From: Pelotomaculum_C sp050950345
GTDB taxonomy: Bacteria; Bacillota; Desulfotomaculia; Desulfotomaculales; Pelotomaculaceae
Reading direction: 5' to 3'
Length of the DNA stretch: 64,000 bases
Assembly (NCBI GenBank): GCA_050950345.1
Contig: JBMNHK010000002.1
Span: forward strand, 744,001 to 808,000
Each line of letters opens with the position of its first letter. Positions within the stretch are counted from its first letter, which is position 1. The position numbers and the translations under genes were made by a program. The notes beneath the pieces were generated by a model, which saw nothing but the letters and a program-made list of their open reading frames with translations, did not search any database and was not told the DNA's origin. Shown piece by piece: positions 52,345 through 61,141 of the stretch.

Positions 52345-53544
52345 TTATTTATTCTTTTTCATCAGGTGAACTAACAGCGCCAGTAAGAGCAAACCAAATA
52401 AAACAATCAGGAAAACCCCGAAGCTTTGAAGGTAAACCAGCCAGCTAAGGCCTGGCCAGGAGTTGACAGTTGTAACTACCGGGGTGGCTGCGGGGGCAAA
52501 CCAGCGACAGGCAAGGTAGGTGTACAGGCCTGCCAGTGCTGCATGGGCCAATCTTGTAAGGATAAAAGGCTTAATACTGATATCTGTCTCTGCGATCATG
52601 CTGGCTGCTTGGGCATGGACGGATAACCCACCCCAGGCCAGGATCATGCCAACGGCAGTGACGCACTGACACAGAGGGGCCGCAGCTTCACTGGCCAGTT
52701 TAGAACCGATGGTCATCTCAAAAAAGCCGCTGCCAAGAGCTGGCAGGATGCCCGGATTAAACCCTAGAGGCAGCAATATGGTGCCGAGTATAGTAGCAAT
52801 AGTATCTACAACTCCGGCCATGGTCAGCAAGCTGATAATCACGGCAAAGAAGATGATAAAGCCGCCTATGTTGAGCAGGTTTCCTACTGCACTGCGCACT
52901 GAATCACCCATAATTTTACCCAGGGGGCGGCGGTCCATGCGCTGCACCTCCAACATTCTGTGAAAGGCCTGGCGGATGATGTGACGTCCGGTTTGCTTCG
53001 GTACAGCACCGGTGCTCTTCTGAGCACCGCCATAAAAACGCAGGAGCAAACCTAAGGTCAGGTTGGAAAGGTAATGGGCGCCGGCAATTAAAAGACCCAA
53101 TTGAGGGTTATTGAACATGCCAATGGCCACTGCTGCCAGCATAAACAGCGGGCTGGAATTCGAAGTAAAAGAAATCAACCGTTCAGCTTCGACTTTACTG
53201 CACAAGTTCTCTGTCCGCAGTTTGGCAGTGATCATTGAGGTGATGGGGTAGCCGGAAAAAAAACCAACCATCATAACAAAAGAACCGGCGCCCGGAACAT
53301 TGAACAGGGGGCGCATGATCGGCTCCAGCAGTAAGCCCATAAAATGAACCACGCCAAAATTCATCAGCAGTTCGGAGGCAATAAAAAAAGGCAGCAGGGC
53401 GGGGAAAACAATATTCCACCAGGTCTGCAGACCAAGCAAAGCTCCGTTGAATACGACCTGCGGGTATAAAGCCATACAAATTGTAAAGATTAAAGCACAG
53501 ACTGTCCAAAACAGTCGATAGGTATCATTTTTTTTCATTCTCAT
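52345..53544 (-). CDS. ylbJ: YlbJ-type sporulation integral membrane protein
   Basis: 399 residues with about eight to ten membrane segments. FIASELLMNFGVVHFMG, LRTENLCSKVEAERLISFTSNSSPLFM and GFFSGYPITSMITAK are conserved nucleoside-transporter/YlbJ gate features. B. subtilis YlbJ is made in the mother cell under sigma-E and needed for normal cortex formation. ATG 53544 (or 53538) on the minus strand. It converges with the coaD unit. Confidence 0.9.
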   Translation of the reverse strand: MRMKKNDTYRLFWTVCALIFTICMALYPQVVFNGALLGLQTWWNIVFPALLPFFIASELLMNFGVVHFMGLLLEPIMRPLFNVPGAGSFVMMVGFFSGYPITSMITAKLRTENLCSKVEAERLISFTSNSSPLFMLAAVAIGMFNNPQLGLLIAGAHYLSNLTLGLLLRFYGGAQKSTGAVPKQTGRHIIRQAFHRMLEVQRMDRRPLGKIMGDSVRSAVGNLLNIGGFIIFFAVIISLLTMAGVVDTIATILGTILLPLGFNPGILPALGSGFFEMTIGSKLASEAAAPLCQCVTAVGMILAWGGLSVHAQAASMIAETDISIKPFILTRLAHAALAGLYTYLACRWFAPAATPVVTTVNSWPGLSWLVYLQSFGVFLIVLFGLLLLALLVHLMKKNK

Positions 53545-53690
53545 TTTTTAGCACCGGTTACTTTGCATTAAGGTAATGTCTGGAATTGATGGGTTTTATC
53601 GCTGTTGTTATTATATGGTTGGTTGGTATGGTTTTAGACCCTTGTCCCAGCAAGCAAATAGAGAAAAAAAGTTAATAATATAAATATAGG

Positions 53691-53705
53691 GTCTTAGCAC
53701 AGAAC
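53691..53705 (+). repeat. Left copy of the direct repeat flanking the IS30 element
   Basis: GTCTTAGCACAGAAC, identical to 54910-54924 and immediately outside the left inverted repeat. It is probably a target-site duplication of 15 bases, unusually long for what I recall of this family. Upstream, 53545-53690 holds no recognised feature. Confidence 0.8.
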
Positions 53706-54909
53706 GGTAAGTTGTAAAATTAAATGCCGCATATAACAAAAAAATAGAGACTCATGGCAAAACCTCTGATATGTTAAAGGTGACTAAACCACAACATAAA
53801 GGAGGCCATGCACATGAGTCAATCCCATTGTACCACGACATTACGCCGTTTTAAACATATTACATTAAGAGAACGCTACCAGATTGAAATTCTACTCAAG
53901 GAGAAGAAGCGCCCCAGCGAGATAGCGAAGCTGTTAGGCAAGCATAAACGAACCATCGAACGCGAGATTGGCCGTGGGACTGTCAGGATGCTAGGATACG
54001 ACCTTACTTATGTAGACAAATACTGCGCAGATACAGCCGAGCGAGTATACCGCGAAAAAGCCGCTAATAAGGGAGCATGCTTAAAGATTGGTCATGACCA
54101 TGAACTGGCAAATCACATAGAAAAAAAGATTATCCAGGAGAAATATACGCCTGACGCAGTCATTGGCGAAATCTGGGCAAAAGGCATAAAATTTAAGACC
54201 AGTATATGTACAAAAACGCTCTATAACTATATCGATAAAGAATTATTTGCAAATATAACGAATAAAGACCTGCCGGTAAAACGAGTACCCCGAAAAAAAA
54301 CGCCATAAGAAGGTAAGAGTTGCCCACAACAATCTAAAAGGCACTAGCATAGAAGAAAGACCTGAAGCAGCTGGTAGCCGGGAGGAAGCCGGCCATTGGG
54401 AGATGGATTGTGTAGTAAGTGGCAAAGGAAAAGGCAAAGCCGCACTGCTAGTTCTGACAGAACGCAAGTCGAGAAAAGAGCTTATCCGAAAGATGCCGGA
54501 AAAGACACAGAAATCAGTGAAGAAAGCCCTGGATAGGCTTGAAAGGGAGTACGGAACACGCTTTGCAGAAGTGTTTAAAACCATTACGGTAGACAATGGA
54601 AGCGAGTTTCTTAACAGTGCTGAATTAGAGAGTTCGGTCAGAAAGCCAGGCACTCAACGGACAAAAATCTTTTATGCCCACCCATTTAGCGCCTGGGAAC
54701 GTGGAACCAATGAAAATGCCAACAAGTTAATCCGCCGGTTTATACCAAAGGGCACAGATATCAGCAAGCTTAAGCAAAAAGACATCAGGCGAATTGAGAA
54801 CTGGATGAATAATTACCCAAGAAAAATTCATGGATATAAATCTGCTAATGAGATGGTAGCATAATCAGAGGTGCCAAAATATGGGTGGCAATTAAACTTG
54901 CAATTAACC
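53706..54909 (+). mobile_element. IS30-family insertion sequence
   Basis: About 1.2 kb. Terminal imperfect inverted repeats, 53706-53728 and 54887-54909, match at 17 of 23 positions when one is reversed. A subterminal pair, ACCTCTGAT (53762-53770) and ATCAGAGGT (54864-54872), also lies inside. It encodes one transposase in two frames and is flanked by perfect 15-base direct repeats. It is inserted 11 bases upstream of the DUF177 promoter -35 box. Confidence 0.88.
53808..54864 (+). pseudogene. IS30-family transposase, frameshifted
   Basis: The N-terminal part (53808-54308) has the IS30 helix-turn-helix: HITLRERYQIEILLKEKKRP and SEIAKLLGKHKRTIEREIGRG. The frame ends at TPLTA-type sequence just after an A8 tract (54293-54300). 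The C-terminal part continues in the +1 frame from about 54298 and holds the DDE residues: GHWEMDCVVSG, TVDNGSEF and RGTNENANKLIRRF. With seven A instead of eight, the two parts would join cleanly (RKKRHKK). It is either inactivated by one inserted base, or expressed by slippage on A8, or a sequencing error. Confidence 0.85.
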
Positions 54910-54924
54910 GTCTTAGCACAGAAC
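54910..54924 (+). repeat. Right copy of the IS-flanking direct repeat
   Basis: Identical to 53691-53705 over 15 bases and immediately outside the right inverted repeat. Confidence 0.8.
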
Positions 54925-54934
54925 ATGAAAAATC

Positions 54935-54963
54935 TTGACAAAACTATGCTGAGTCAATATAAT
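54935..54963 (+). promoter_or_regulatory. Perfect consensus promoter for DUF177-rpmF
   Basis: TTGACA (54935-54940), 17-base spacer, TATAAT (54958-54963). The start site would be about 54970, so the leader before ATG 54993 is short. The IS30 insertion has not touched either hexamer. Confidence 0.9.
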
Positions 54964-54992
54964 TTTTGATGTTGAAATGGCGGTGTGATAAG

Positions 54993-55496
54993 ATGCTACA
55001 ACTTGACGTGGCTAAGCTGAAAAGGTCGCCGGGAGATACTCTCTCCAGAGTGCTCATTGCTGATTTGGCGCCTATCGAAGTTTCTGGTGATGAAATTATC
55101 AGCTTTGAAGGACCGGTTAAAGCCATTGTTAATGCCACTAACACCGGCCAGGGGATTACGGTTGATGGAACTACGTCCGGGTTGCTGCGGCTGAACTGCA
55201 GCCGTTGTCTGGAGCCTTTTATTTATTCTCTTGAGGCACCCCTGGCAGAATTCTATACAACTGCTGTTGAAGGGGTAGATGAGGAGGCGATCCGCTTTAC
55301 CGGTGATTATCTGGATCTTACACCGGAGGTATTGAAAAGCATGCTTTTAGAATTGCCGATGCAACCCCTCTGCAGCGAGAAATGTAAAGGATTATGCTCT
55401 ACTTGCGGTCATAACCTGAACGAGGGTGACTGCGAGTGCACCGGCACAGAGATTGATCCCCGGTTAAGTGTATTGCGTGATCTTTTAAAGGAATGA
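54993..55496 (+). CDS. yceD: YceD / DUF177 protein (rRNA accumulation)
   Basis: 167 residues. The DUF177 signature is seen: LLRLNCSRCLEPFIYSLEAPL with a CxxC, and a C-terminal CSEKCKGLCSTCGHNLNEGDCEC cysteine cluster, then DPRLSVLRDLLKE. It is almost always found beside rpmF; the plant and E. coli homologues affect 23S rRNA levels. ATG 54993 is preferred; an in-frame TTG at 54966 lies at the expected -10 edge. Confidence 0.88.
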   Translation: MLQLDVAKLKRSPGDTLSRVLIADLAPIEVSGDEIISFEGPVKAIVNATNTGQGITVDGTTSGLLRLNCSRCLEPFIYSLEAPLAEFYTTAVEGVDEEAIRFTGDYLDLTPEVLKSMLLELPMQPLCSEKCKGLCSTCGHNLNEGDCECTGTEIDPRLSVLRDLLKE

Positions 55497-55519
55497 ACGA
55501 ATGACTGGAGGTGTAGAAT

Positions 55520-55699
55520 GTGGGTGTTCCAAAGGGAAAATCGTCCAAACAGCGCGGTAGGTTGCGCCGTGCGGCCAATGAGAAGCTGGCAGCGCCGGTT
55601 TTGGTGAGTTGCCCCCAATGTAAGGCTCTGATCCGACCTCACCACTTATGCCCGGAATGCGGGTATTATAAAGCTAGAGAAGTGGTAGCGTCAGAATAA
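55520..55699 (+). CDS. rpmF: 50S ribosomal protein L32
   Basis: 59 residues beginning MGVPKGKSSKQRGRLRRA and carrying two zinc CxxC pairs, SCPQC and LCPECGYYKAR. GTG 55520 follows CTGGAGGTGTAGA. It completes the DUF177-rpmF pair and is followed by a terminator. Confidence 0.95.
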   Translation: MGVPKGKSSKQRGRLRRAANEKLAAPVLVSCPQCKALIRPHHLCPECGYYKAREVVASE

Positions 55700-55721
55700 T
55701 ACAAAATAGCGCAAATTATTA

Positions 55722-55760
55722 AAATAAGCCCGGTTTATTACTCCGGAGCTTATTTTTTTT
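55722..55760 (+). terminator. Terminator after rpmF
   Basis: AATAAGC (55723-55729) pairs with GCTTATT (55748-55754), with an inner CCGG/CCGG pair, followed by T8. It separates the ribosomal unit from the FapR-controlled lipid operon. Confidence 0.88.
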
Positions 55761-55768
55761 CCAGTTGG

Positions 55769-55797
55769 TTGCAAAGAGACATTTGATGGATTATACT
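55769..55797 (+). promoter_or_regulatory. Promoter of fapR-plsX-fab operon
   Basis: TTGCAA (55769-55774), 17-base spacer, TATACT (55792-55797). The FapR operator begins five bases downstream of the -10 box. Confidence 0.8.
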
Positions 55798-55801
55798 GAA
55801 T

Positions 55802-55818
55802 TTAGTACCTGGTACTAA
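55802..55818 (+). promoter_or_regulatory. FapR operator
   Basis: TTAGTACCTGGTACTAA matches the 17-bp FapR box consensus of Bacillus (TTAGTACCTRRTACTAA) at every position. FapR bound here would block the promoter just upstream; malonyl-CoA or malonyl-ACP releases it (family knowledge). Confidence 0.95.
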
Positions 55819-55843
55819 ATAGGGTCAAATTGAAGGTGATCAT

Positions 55844-56419
55844 ATGCCCGGGCGCAGCACGAATAAAAAAAACAGGCAGCGCCAACTGAGGAAATATTTA
55901 GAGGAAGATCCTTTTTTGACAGATGAGGATTTGGCTGGAATACTAAGTGTCAGCGTACAGACTATTAGGCTTGATCGGCAAAATTTGCACATTCCGGAGT
56001 TGCGTGAGCGGGTTAAGAGTGTAGCCAGAGGTGAGGTTTCTCAGGTTAGGACACTTGTCGGCGGGGAACTCGTGGGGGAGCTGATCGACCTGGATATTGG
56101 CTCCAGCGGCACATCAATTATGCCGGTTACGCCGGCTATGACCATGAATAAGACCAGCGTAGCCAGAGGGCATCACATCTTTGCCCAGGCTAATTCACTG
56201 GCCATTGCGGTTATTGACGCTGAGGCAGCGGTTACCGGATCAGCAAGGGTTAGATATAGTCGCCCGGTTTATTGTGGTGAAAAAATTTTAGCTAAAGCAT
56301 TAATAAAGGTAAAAAAAGGCAATAAATATATGGTAAACGTCACTTCCGAAGTAAATAATGAAATCGTATTTAAGGGTAGATTTTTAGTATTTGCCATTGG
56401 AGAAGAGGGGTGTACCTAA
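55844..56419 (+). CDS. fapR: FapR, fatty-acid and phospholipid synthesis repressor
   Basis: 191 residues. The N-terminal DeoR-like helix-turn-helix (NPFLTDEDLAGILSVSVQTIRLDRQ-like region, about 15-60) is followed by a hot-dog malonyl-CoA-binding domain (about 75-185; ARGHHIFAQANSLAIAVIDA). ATG 55844 follows TTGAAGGTGATCAT. The operator at 55802 makes it autoregulated. It is one base-contiguous with plsX. Confidence 0.94.
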   Translation: MPGRSTNKKNRQRQLRKYLEEDPFLTDEDLAGILSVSVQTIRLDRQNLHIPELRERVKSVARGEVSQVRTLVGGELVGELIDLDIGSSGTSIMPVTPAMTMNKTSVARGHHIFAQANSLAIAVIDAEAAVTGSARVRYSRPVYCGEKILAKALIKVKKGNKYMVNVTSEVNNEIVFKGRFLVFAIGEEGCT

Positions 56420-57451
56420 ATGAAAATTGCCGTAGATGCTATGGGTGGCGATTTAGCTCCCGGTGAAATCGTTAAGGGTGCTCTCATGGCCGCAAAGGCT
56501 TATAACCAGGCTATTATTTTGGTGGGGGATGAGGATAAAATTCGTGCGGAGCTGGGCAATAACAATCCAGGTGATTTGATCAGCATCTTCCATGCGCCTG
56601 AAGTTATTACCATGGATGAACACCCTGCGGCAGCTGTTAAGCGCAAAAAGAATTCTTCTATCGTCAGGGCTACACAACTGGTTAAAGAAGGTGAAGCCTC
56701 GGCTCTGGTATCGGCCGGCAACACCGGGGCTGCCATGGCATCGGCCTTGCTGGGCCTGGGAAGGATTAGAGGTATTGATCGCCCGGCCATTGCCAGCGTA
56801 ATGCCCAGTGAGACAGGCTCTACTGTCGTGCTGGATGTAGGCGCCAATGTCGATTGCAAACCCCAAAATCTCCTGCAATTCGGTGTGATGGGTTATCTTT
56901 ACGCCCATATGATCCTGGGTGTTAAGAATCCCCGGGTTGGTCTTTTAAGTAACGGTGAGGAAGAGACCAAGGGGAGCGAGTTGACTTTGGCCGCATACCA
57001 GCTTTTAAAGAATGCCGGAATAAACTTTATCGGCAATGTTGAAGGCAGGGATATTTTCCGTGGCACAGTGGATGTGGTTGTCTGTGACGGATTTGTGGGC
57101 AATATTGTTTTGAAATCCTCGGAAGGGCTCGCCGTCGCACTATATAATACCTTGAAAGAAGAAATTGAGCAAAGCTGGATGGCTAAGGCCGGCATATTAA
57201 TGGCTGCTAAAGCTTTAATGAAATTTAAAAAACGGATTGATTATGCTGAATATGGCGGAGCACCGCTTTTGGGGGTCAACGGTGTGTCGATCATCTGTCA
57301 TGGCAGATCTAATGCCAAAGCGGTGCAAAATGGTGTCAGGGTAGCTATAGAGGCGGTGGAAAACAGTCTGGTTAGCGCCATCTTCGATAGCATACATAAA
57401 AATGATTATATGGAAGAGGTTGATGTGAATCTTGCCCAAAGAAGTGTTTAA
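56420..57451 (+). CDS. plsX: Phosphate acyltransferase PlsX
   Basis: Makes acyl-phosphate from acyl-ACP, first step of phospholipid synthesis in Firmicutes; peripheral membrane protein. 343 residues with MKIAVDAMGGDLAPGEIVKG, SAGNTGAAMA, GVNGVSIICHGRSNAKA. ATG 56420 directly after the fapR stop, with AGAGGGGTG upstream. It overlaps fabH by 20 bases. Confidence 0.95.
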   Translation: MKIAVDAMGGDLAPGEIVKGALMAAKAYNQAIILVGDEDKIRAELGNNNPGDLISIFHAPEVITMDEHPAAAVKRKKNSSIVRATQLVKEGEASALVSAGNTGAAMASALLGLGRIRGIDRPAIASVMPSETGSTVVLDVGANVDCKPQNLLQFGVMGYLYAHMILGVKNPRVGLLSNGEEETKGSELTLAAYQLLKNAGINFIGNVEGRDIFRGTVDVVVCDGFVGNIVLKSSEGLAVALYNTLKEEIEQSWMAKAGILMAAKALMKFKKRIDYAEYGGAPLLGVNGVSIICHGRSNAKAVQNGVRVAIEAVENSLVSAIFDSIHKNDYMEEVDVNLAQRSV

Positions 57452-58424
57452 CGCCGGAATAACAGGAGTAGGCTCTTATCTGCCGGAACGGATCCTCACC
57501 AACACCGATCTAGAGGAGATGGTGGATACCACCGAAGATTGGATTGTTGCCAGGACAGGTATCAAAGAGCGGCGCATTGCACTTCCTGAGCAGGCTACAT
57601 CGGATCTCGCTTTAATCGCCGGCGAGAGGGCGCTGGCTGATGCAGGTGTTTCCCCCGCAGAGCTGGATCTGGTAATAGTCGCTACAGCTACCCCGGATAC
57701 AATATTTCCATCTACAGCTTGTTTGGTCCAGGATAAGCTTGGTGCTAATAAGGCAGCTGCCTTTGATCTTGCTGCCGGTTGTACAGGTTTTGTATACGCC
57801 CTTGTTACAGGCAGCCAGTTTATAATCTCTGGACTTTACAGAAATGTTCTGGTTATCGGGGCTGAGTGTTTATCAAGGATTGTTAACTGGCAGGATCGCA
57901 AGACCTGTGTCCTTTTTGGCGATGGGGCCGGGGCGGTGCTGCTGAGTCCTGTGCCGCAAGGTTCCGGGCTGCTGTCATCTGTATTAAGATCTGATGGCTC
58001 TAAGGGTCCAACCCTGGTTGTGCCCGCCGGTGGCTCGAGGCTGCCTGCTGACAAAGAAACCGTCGAACAAAAGCTGCACACTATCCAAATGGATGGGCCT
58101 GAGGTTTTTAAATTTGCGGTGCGGGTTATGAGTCAGGTATCTCTGGAAGTCCTTAGCGACGCAGGCTTGCATAGCTCGGACATTGATTTTTTTATACCGC
58201 ACCAGGCCAATATCAGGATTATTGAATCTGCTGCCAGGAGATTGGATTTGCCAATGGAAAAGGTCTTGATTAATCTTGACCGGTATGGCAATACCTCAGC
58301 TGCTTCCATACCAATCGCAGTGGCGGAAGCAGTACATAACGGACGCATCACAAAAGGTGACCACATTGTCATGATGGGGTTTGGCGCTGGTCTAACCTGG
58401 GGGGCTGCAGTTGTCAAATGGTGA
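57432..58424 (+). CDS. fabH: 3-oxoacyl-ACP synthase III
   Basis: Starts fatty-acid chains by condensing acyl-CoA with malonyl-ACP. 330 residues; the Cys-His-Asn triad is in AAGCTGFVYAL, FFIPHQANIRI and RYGNTSAASIPI. The start is TTG 57432, inside the end of plsX; GAAGAGGTTGATGTG lies upstream. Its end overlaps the longest fabK frame. Confidence 0.94.
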   Translation: MPKEVFNAGITGVGSYLPERILTNTDLEEMVDTTEDWIVARTGIKERRIALPEQATSDLALIAGERALADAGVSPAELDLVIVATATPDTIFPSTACLVQDKLGANKAAAFDLAAGCTGFVYALVTGSQFIISGLYRNVLVIGAECLSRIVNWQDRKTCVLFGDGAGAVLLSPVPQGSGLLSSVLRSDGSKGPTLVVPAGGSRLPADKETVEQKLHTIQMDGPEVFKFAVRVMSQVSLEVLSDAGLHSSDIDFFIPHQANIRIIESAARRLDLPMEKVLINLDRYGNTSAASIPIAVAEAVHNGRITKGDHIVMMGFGAGLTWGAAVVKW

Positions 58425-58459
58425 AGTCTAGACAAAGAATTAGAATAGGGGGATCAGTC

Positions 58460-59401
58460 TTGTTCCGAACTTCATTATGTGAATTACTTGGTATACAATA
58501 TCCTATTATCCAGGGCGGTATGGCCTGGGTTGCAACCGCCGAATTGGCAGCAGCAGTTTCCAACGCTGGTGGCCTTGGTGTTATTGGCGTCGGCAATGCT
58601 ACTCCCGAATGGTTAAAGGAACAGATCTTGCTGGCTAGGAGTTTGACCGACAAACCCTTTGGGGTTAATGTCATGCTGCGCTCTCCTTTTGTTGACAGCA
58701 TAATGAAGCTATTGCAGGAGGAATCTGTTGCTGTTGTCACCACCGGAGCCGGCAACCCCGGTAAATATGTGCCGGCTTTGCGCGAAAAAGGAACCAAGGT
58801 TATACCCGTGGTATCCTCAGTGGCTTTGGCCAGGAGATTGGTCCGCAGCGGGGTTAGCGCCTTGATCGCCGAGGGTTTGGAAGCAGGGGGGCATATCGGA
58901 GAGATTTCGACCATGGCATTAGTGCCGCAGGTGGTGGATGCAGTGGAAATACCGGTTATTGCCGCCGGCGGCGTTTATGACGGCAGGGGCTTTATTGCAG
59001 CCCTATCCCTGGGCGCGGTTGGTGTCCAGATGGGGACCAGGTTTGTTTGTGCCTCTGAGTGTACCGTACACCCTAATGTCAAAGCAATGATCATCAAGTC
59101 AAAGGATCGGGATACAGCCGTTTCCGGCGCTTCCACAGGGCACCCTGTACGTGCCTTGCGTAATAAATTAACGAAAAAATATGAAGTCATGGAGAGAAGC
59201 AACGCCCCGGCTGAAGAAATTGAGCAATTAGGTGTCGGCAGTTTGAGGTTGGCTATGGTGGAGGGTGATGTTGAATACGGCACGGTGATGTCCGGACAGG
59301 TTGGCGCTATGGTCCACCAGATACAGCCGGCCAGGGATATAATCATGGATGTAATCAACGGGGCTGAAGAGGTGTTAAAAAGTCTAATAGCAAAGCGGTG
59401 A
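58460..59401 (+). CDS. fabK: Enoyl-ACP reductase II (FMN-dependent)
   Basis: 313 residues of the 2-nitropropane dioxygenase/FabK TIM barrel: LGIQYPIIQGGMAWVAT, GAGNPGKYV, LIAEGLEAGGHIGE and VIAAGGVYDGRG. Position between fabH and fabD supports the FabK role; no fabI is seen in the window. TTG 58460 is chosen behind TAGGGGGA; the frame runs back to 58418 inside fabH. FabK enzymes are insensitive to triclosan (family knowledge). Confidence 0.92.
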   Translation: MFRTSLCELLGIQYPIIQGGMAWVATAELAAAVSNAGGLGVIGVGNATPEWLKEQILLARSLTDKPFGVNVMLRSPFVDSIMKLLQEESVAVVTTGAGNPGKYVPALREKGTKVIPVVSSVALARRLVRSGVSALIAEGLEAGGHIGEISTMALVPQVVDAVEIPVIAAGGVYDGRGFIAALSLGAVGVQMGTRFVCASECTVHPNVKAMIIKSKDRDTAVSGASTGHPVRALRNKLTKKYEVMERSNAPAEEIEQLGVGSLRLAMVEGDVEYGTVMSGQVGAMVHQIQPARDIIMDVINGAEEVLKSLIAKR

Positions 59402-59402
59402 G

Positions 59403-60362
59403 ATGAATATGAAAATAGCTTTTGTATTTCCGGGACAGGCTTCCCAGTATGTGGGAATGGGTAAGGAGCTGTGCGAAAAATATCCTGAAGCTGCAGCCGT
59501 TTATGAGCAGGCAGATGCGACCCTGGGCTTTTCGCTGTCCCGTCTTTGTTTTGAAGGACCCCGGGAGGAATTGGATCAGACAGCAATTACCCAGCCTGCG
59601 GTGTTGACTACCAGTATTGCTTGCCTGGCAGCCCTGCAAAAGGCTGGTGGTCCCGTCCCCGCAGCTGTAGCAGGCCACAGTTTAGGCGAGTACAGCGCCC
59701 TGGTGGCAGCAGGTTCGTTGAGCTTTTCCGACGCTGTGCGTTTAGTGAGAAAAAGGGGTCAGTTTATGCAGGAGGCTGTTCCCCTGGGCGCAGGCGGCAT
59801 GGCAGCTGTAATGGGCCTTGCCGGCAAAGAAGTAGCTGCGGTTTGCCAAAGGGCAGGTGGGCCGGGAGTGGTGGAAGCTGCTAACCTGAACTGCCCCGGC
59901 CAGGTAGTTATTGCCGGTACCAATGAGGGGCTTAATGCTGCTGAGCCGCTCTTGAAAGAAGCCGGTGCCAGGCGGGTGATTCCACTTGCGGTTAGCGCTC
60001 CTTTTCATTCCAGCTTGATGCTGCCTGCAGGTGAAAGACTGGCTGCTGAACTGGAGCAAGTAACCTTATCGGAGCCGTTGCTGCCGGTGGTGGCTAATGT
60101 GTCTGCGGATTATGTCAGGACTGCCCCGGAGATCAAAGCTTCCCTGATCAAGCAGGTATCCAGCCCGGTGCGCTGGGAAGAATGTATCATGCGCCTGGTT
60201 GACGACGGTATTAAGACCTTCATCGAGGTAGGCCCCGGCAAGGTTCTTAGCGGCTTGAATAAAAAAATCTGCCGGGATGTGCTTCAATTTAACGTGGAGG
60301 ATCTGGCGTCTTTGGAAAAAGTCCTTGCGTTAACAAAGGAGGTTAGCTACAATGGTTCTTAG
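59403..60362 (+). CDS. fabD: Malonyl-CoA:ACP transacylase
   Basis: 319 residues. The nucleophile serine is in AGHSLGEYSALVA, the start is KIAFVFPGQASQYVGMG, and SAPFHSSLM carries the catalytic histidine. It loads malonyl groups on ACP for elongation. ATG 59403 (or 59409) lies immediately after fabK. It overlaps fabG by 11 bases. Confidence 0.94.
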   Translation: MNMKIAFVFPGQASQYVGMGKELCEKYPEAAAVYEQADATLGFSLSRLCFEGPREELDQTAITQPAVLTTSIACLAALQKAGGPVPAAVAGHSLGEYSALVAAGSLSFSDAVRLVRKRGQFMQEAVPLGAGGMAAVMGLAGKEVAAVCQRAGGPGVVEAANLNCPGQVVIAGTNEGLNAAEPLLKEAGARRVIPLAVSAPFHSSLMLPAGERLAAELEQVTLSEPLLPVVANVSADYVRTAPEIKASLIKQVSSPVRWEECIMRLVDDGIKTFIEVGPGKVLSGLNKKICRDVLQFNVEDLASLEKVLALTKEVSYNGS

Positions 60363-61098
60363 TAACAAAGTTGCCATTATTACGGGTGCCTCGCGGGGGA
60401 TTGGCAAAGCTATTGCCCTTGCTATGGCCAATGCCGGCGCTAACGTGGTGGTGAATTATGCCAGTAGCGATGCGGCAGCTGCCGGGGTAGTGGAGTTGAT
60501 CAGGGCAACCGGACAAAAAGCGATAATGTTTAAGGCAGATGTAGCCCAGCCGGAGGCTGCGGACGGATTAATCCAGGCTGCCCAGGCTGAGTTTGGTCGC
60601 ATAGATATCCTGGTTAACAATGCCGGTATTACCCGGGATAATCTGCTGGTAAGGATGAAAGACGAGGATTGGGATGCTGTCTTAGGTCTCAACCTTAAGG
60701 GGGCATTTAACTGTTCCCGGGCGGCAGCCAGGATCATGCTTAAGAAAAAGTACGGCAGGATTATTAATATCAGTTCAGTAGTCGGTTTAACAGGCAATCC
60801 GGGGCAGGCCAACTATGCTGCTGCCAAAGCTGGTCTTCTGGGGATGACCAAATCTTTAGCTAAAGAACTGGCTTCCCGCAACATCACTGTCAATGCCGTG
60901 GCGCCAGGTTTTATCAGGACGGAGATGACAGCGCAGTTGCCGGAAAAAGTGTCAGGAGAAATGTTGGCTCAGATTCCCATGAAGCGGTTTGGAGAGCCTG
61001 ATGAGATTGCAGATTTAGTTCTTTTTTTGGCCTCGGATGCGGCAAAATACATAACTGGACAGACCATTGCCGTCGATGGCGGCATGACATGTATGTAA
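60352..61098 (+). CDS. fabG: 3-oxoacyl-ACP reductase
   Basis: NADPH-dependent short-chain dehydrogenase, 248 residues. Rossmann motif ITGASRGIGKAIA, NNAGITRD, and the catalytic Ser-Tyr-Lys in NISSVVGLTGNPGQANYAAAK. ATG 60352 follows AAAGGAGGTTAG. Typical position between fabD and acpP. Confidence 0.95.
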   Translation: MVLSNKVAIITGASRGIGKAIALAMANAGANVVVNYASSDAAAAGVVELIRATGQKAIMFKADVAQPEAADGLIQAAQAEFGRIDILVNNAGITRDNLLVRMKDEDWDAVLGLNLKGAFNCSRAAARIMLKKKYGRIINISSVVGLTGNPGQANYAAAKAGLLGMTKSLAKELASRNITVNAVAPGFIRTEMTAQLPEKVSGEMLAQIPMKRFGEPDEIADLVLFLASDAAKYITGQTIAVDGGMTCM

Positions 61099-61141
61099 AG
61101 AAACACATTGGTTAGAGTAATGGAAGGGGGTGAATGTATAA

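Noticed and set aside
58975..59586. 203-codon minus-strand ORF opposite fabK and fabD
   Set aside because: It is a shadow of two well-supported genes with no family features of its own.
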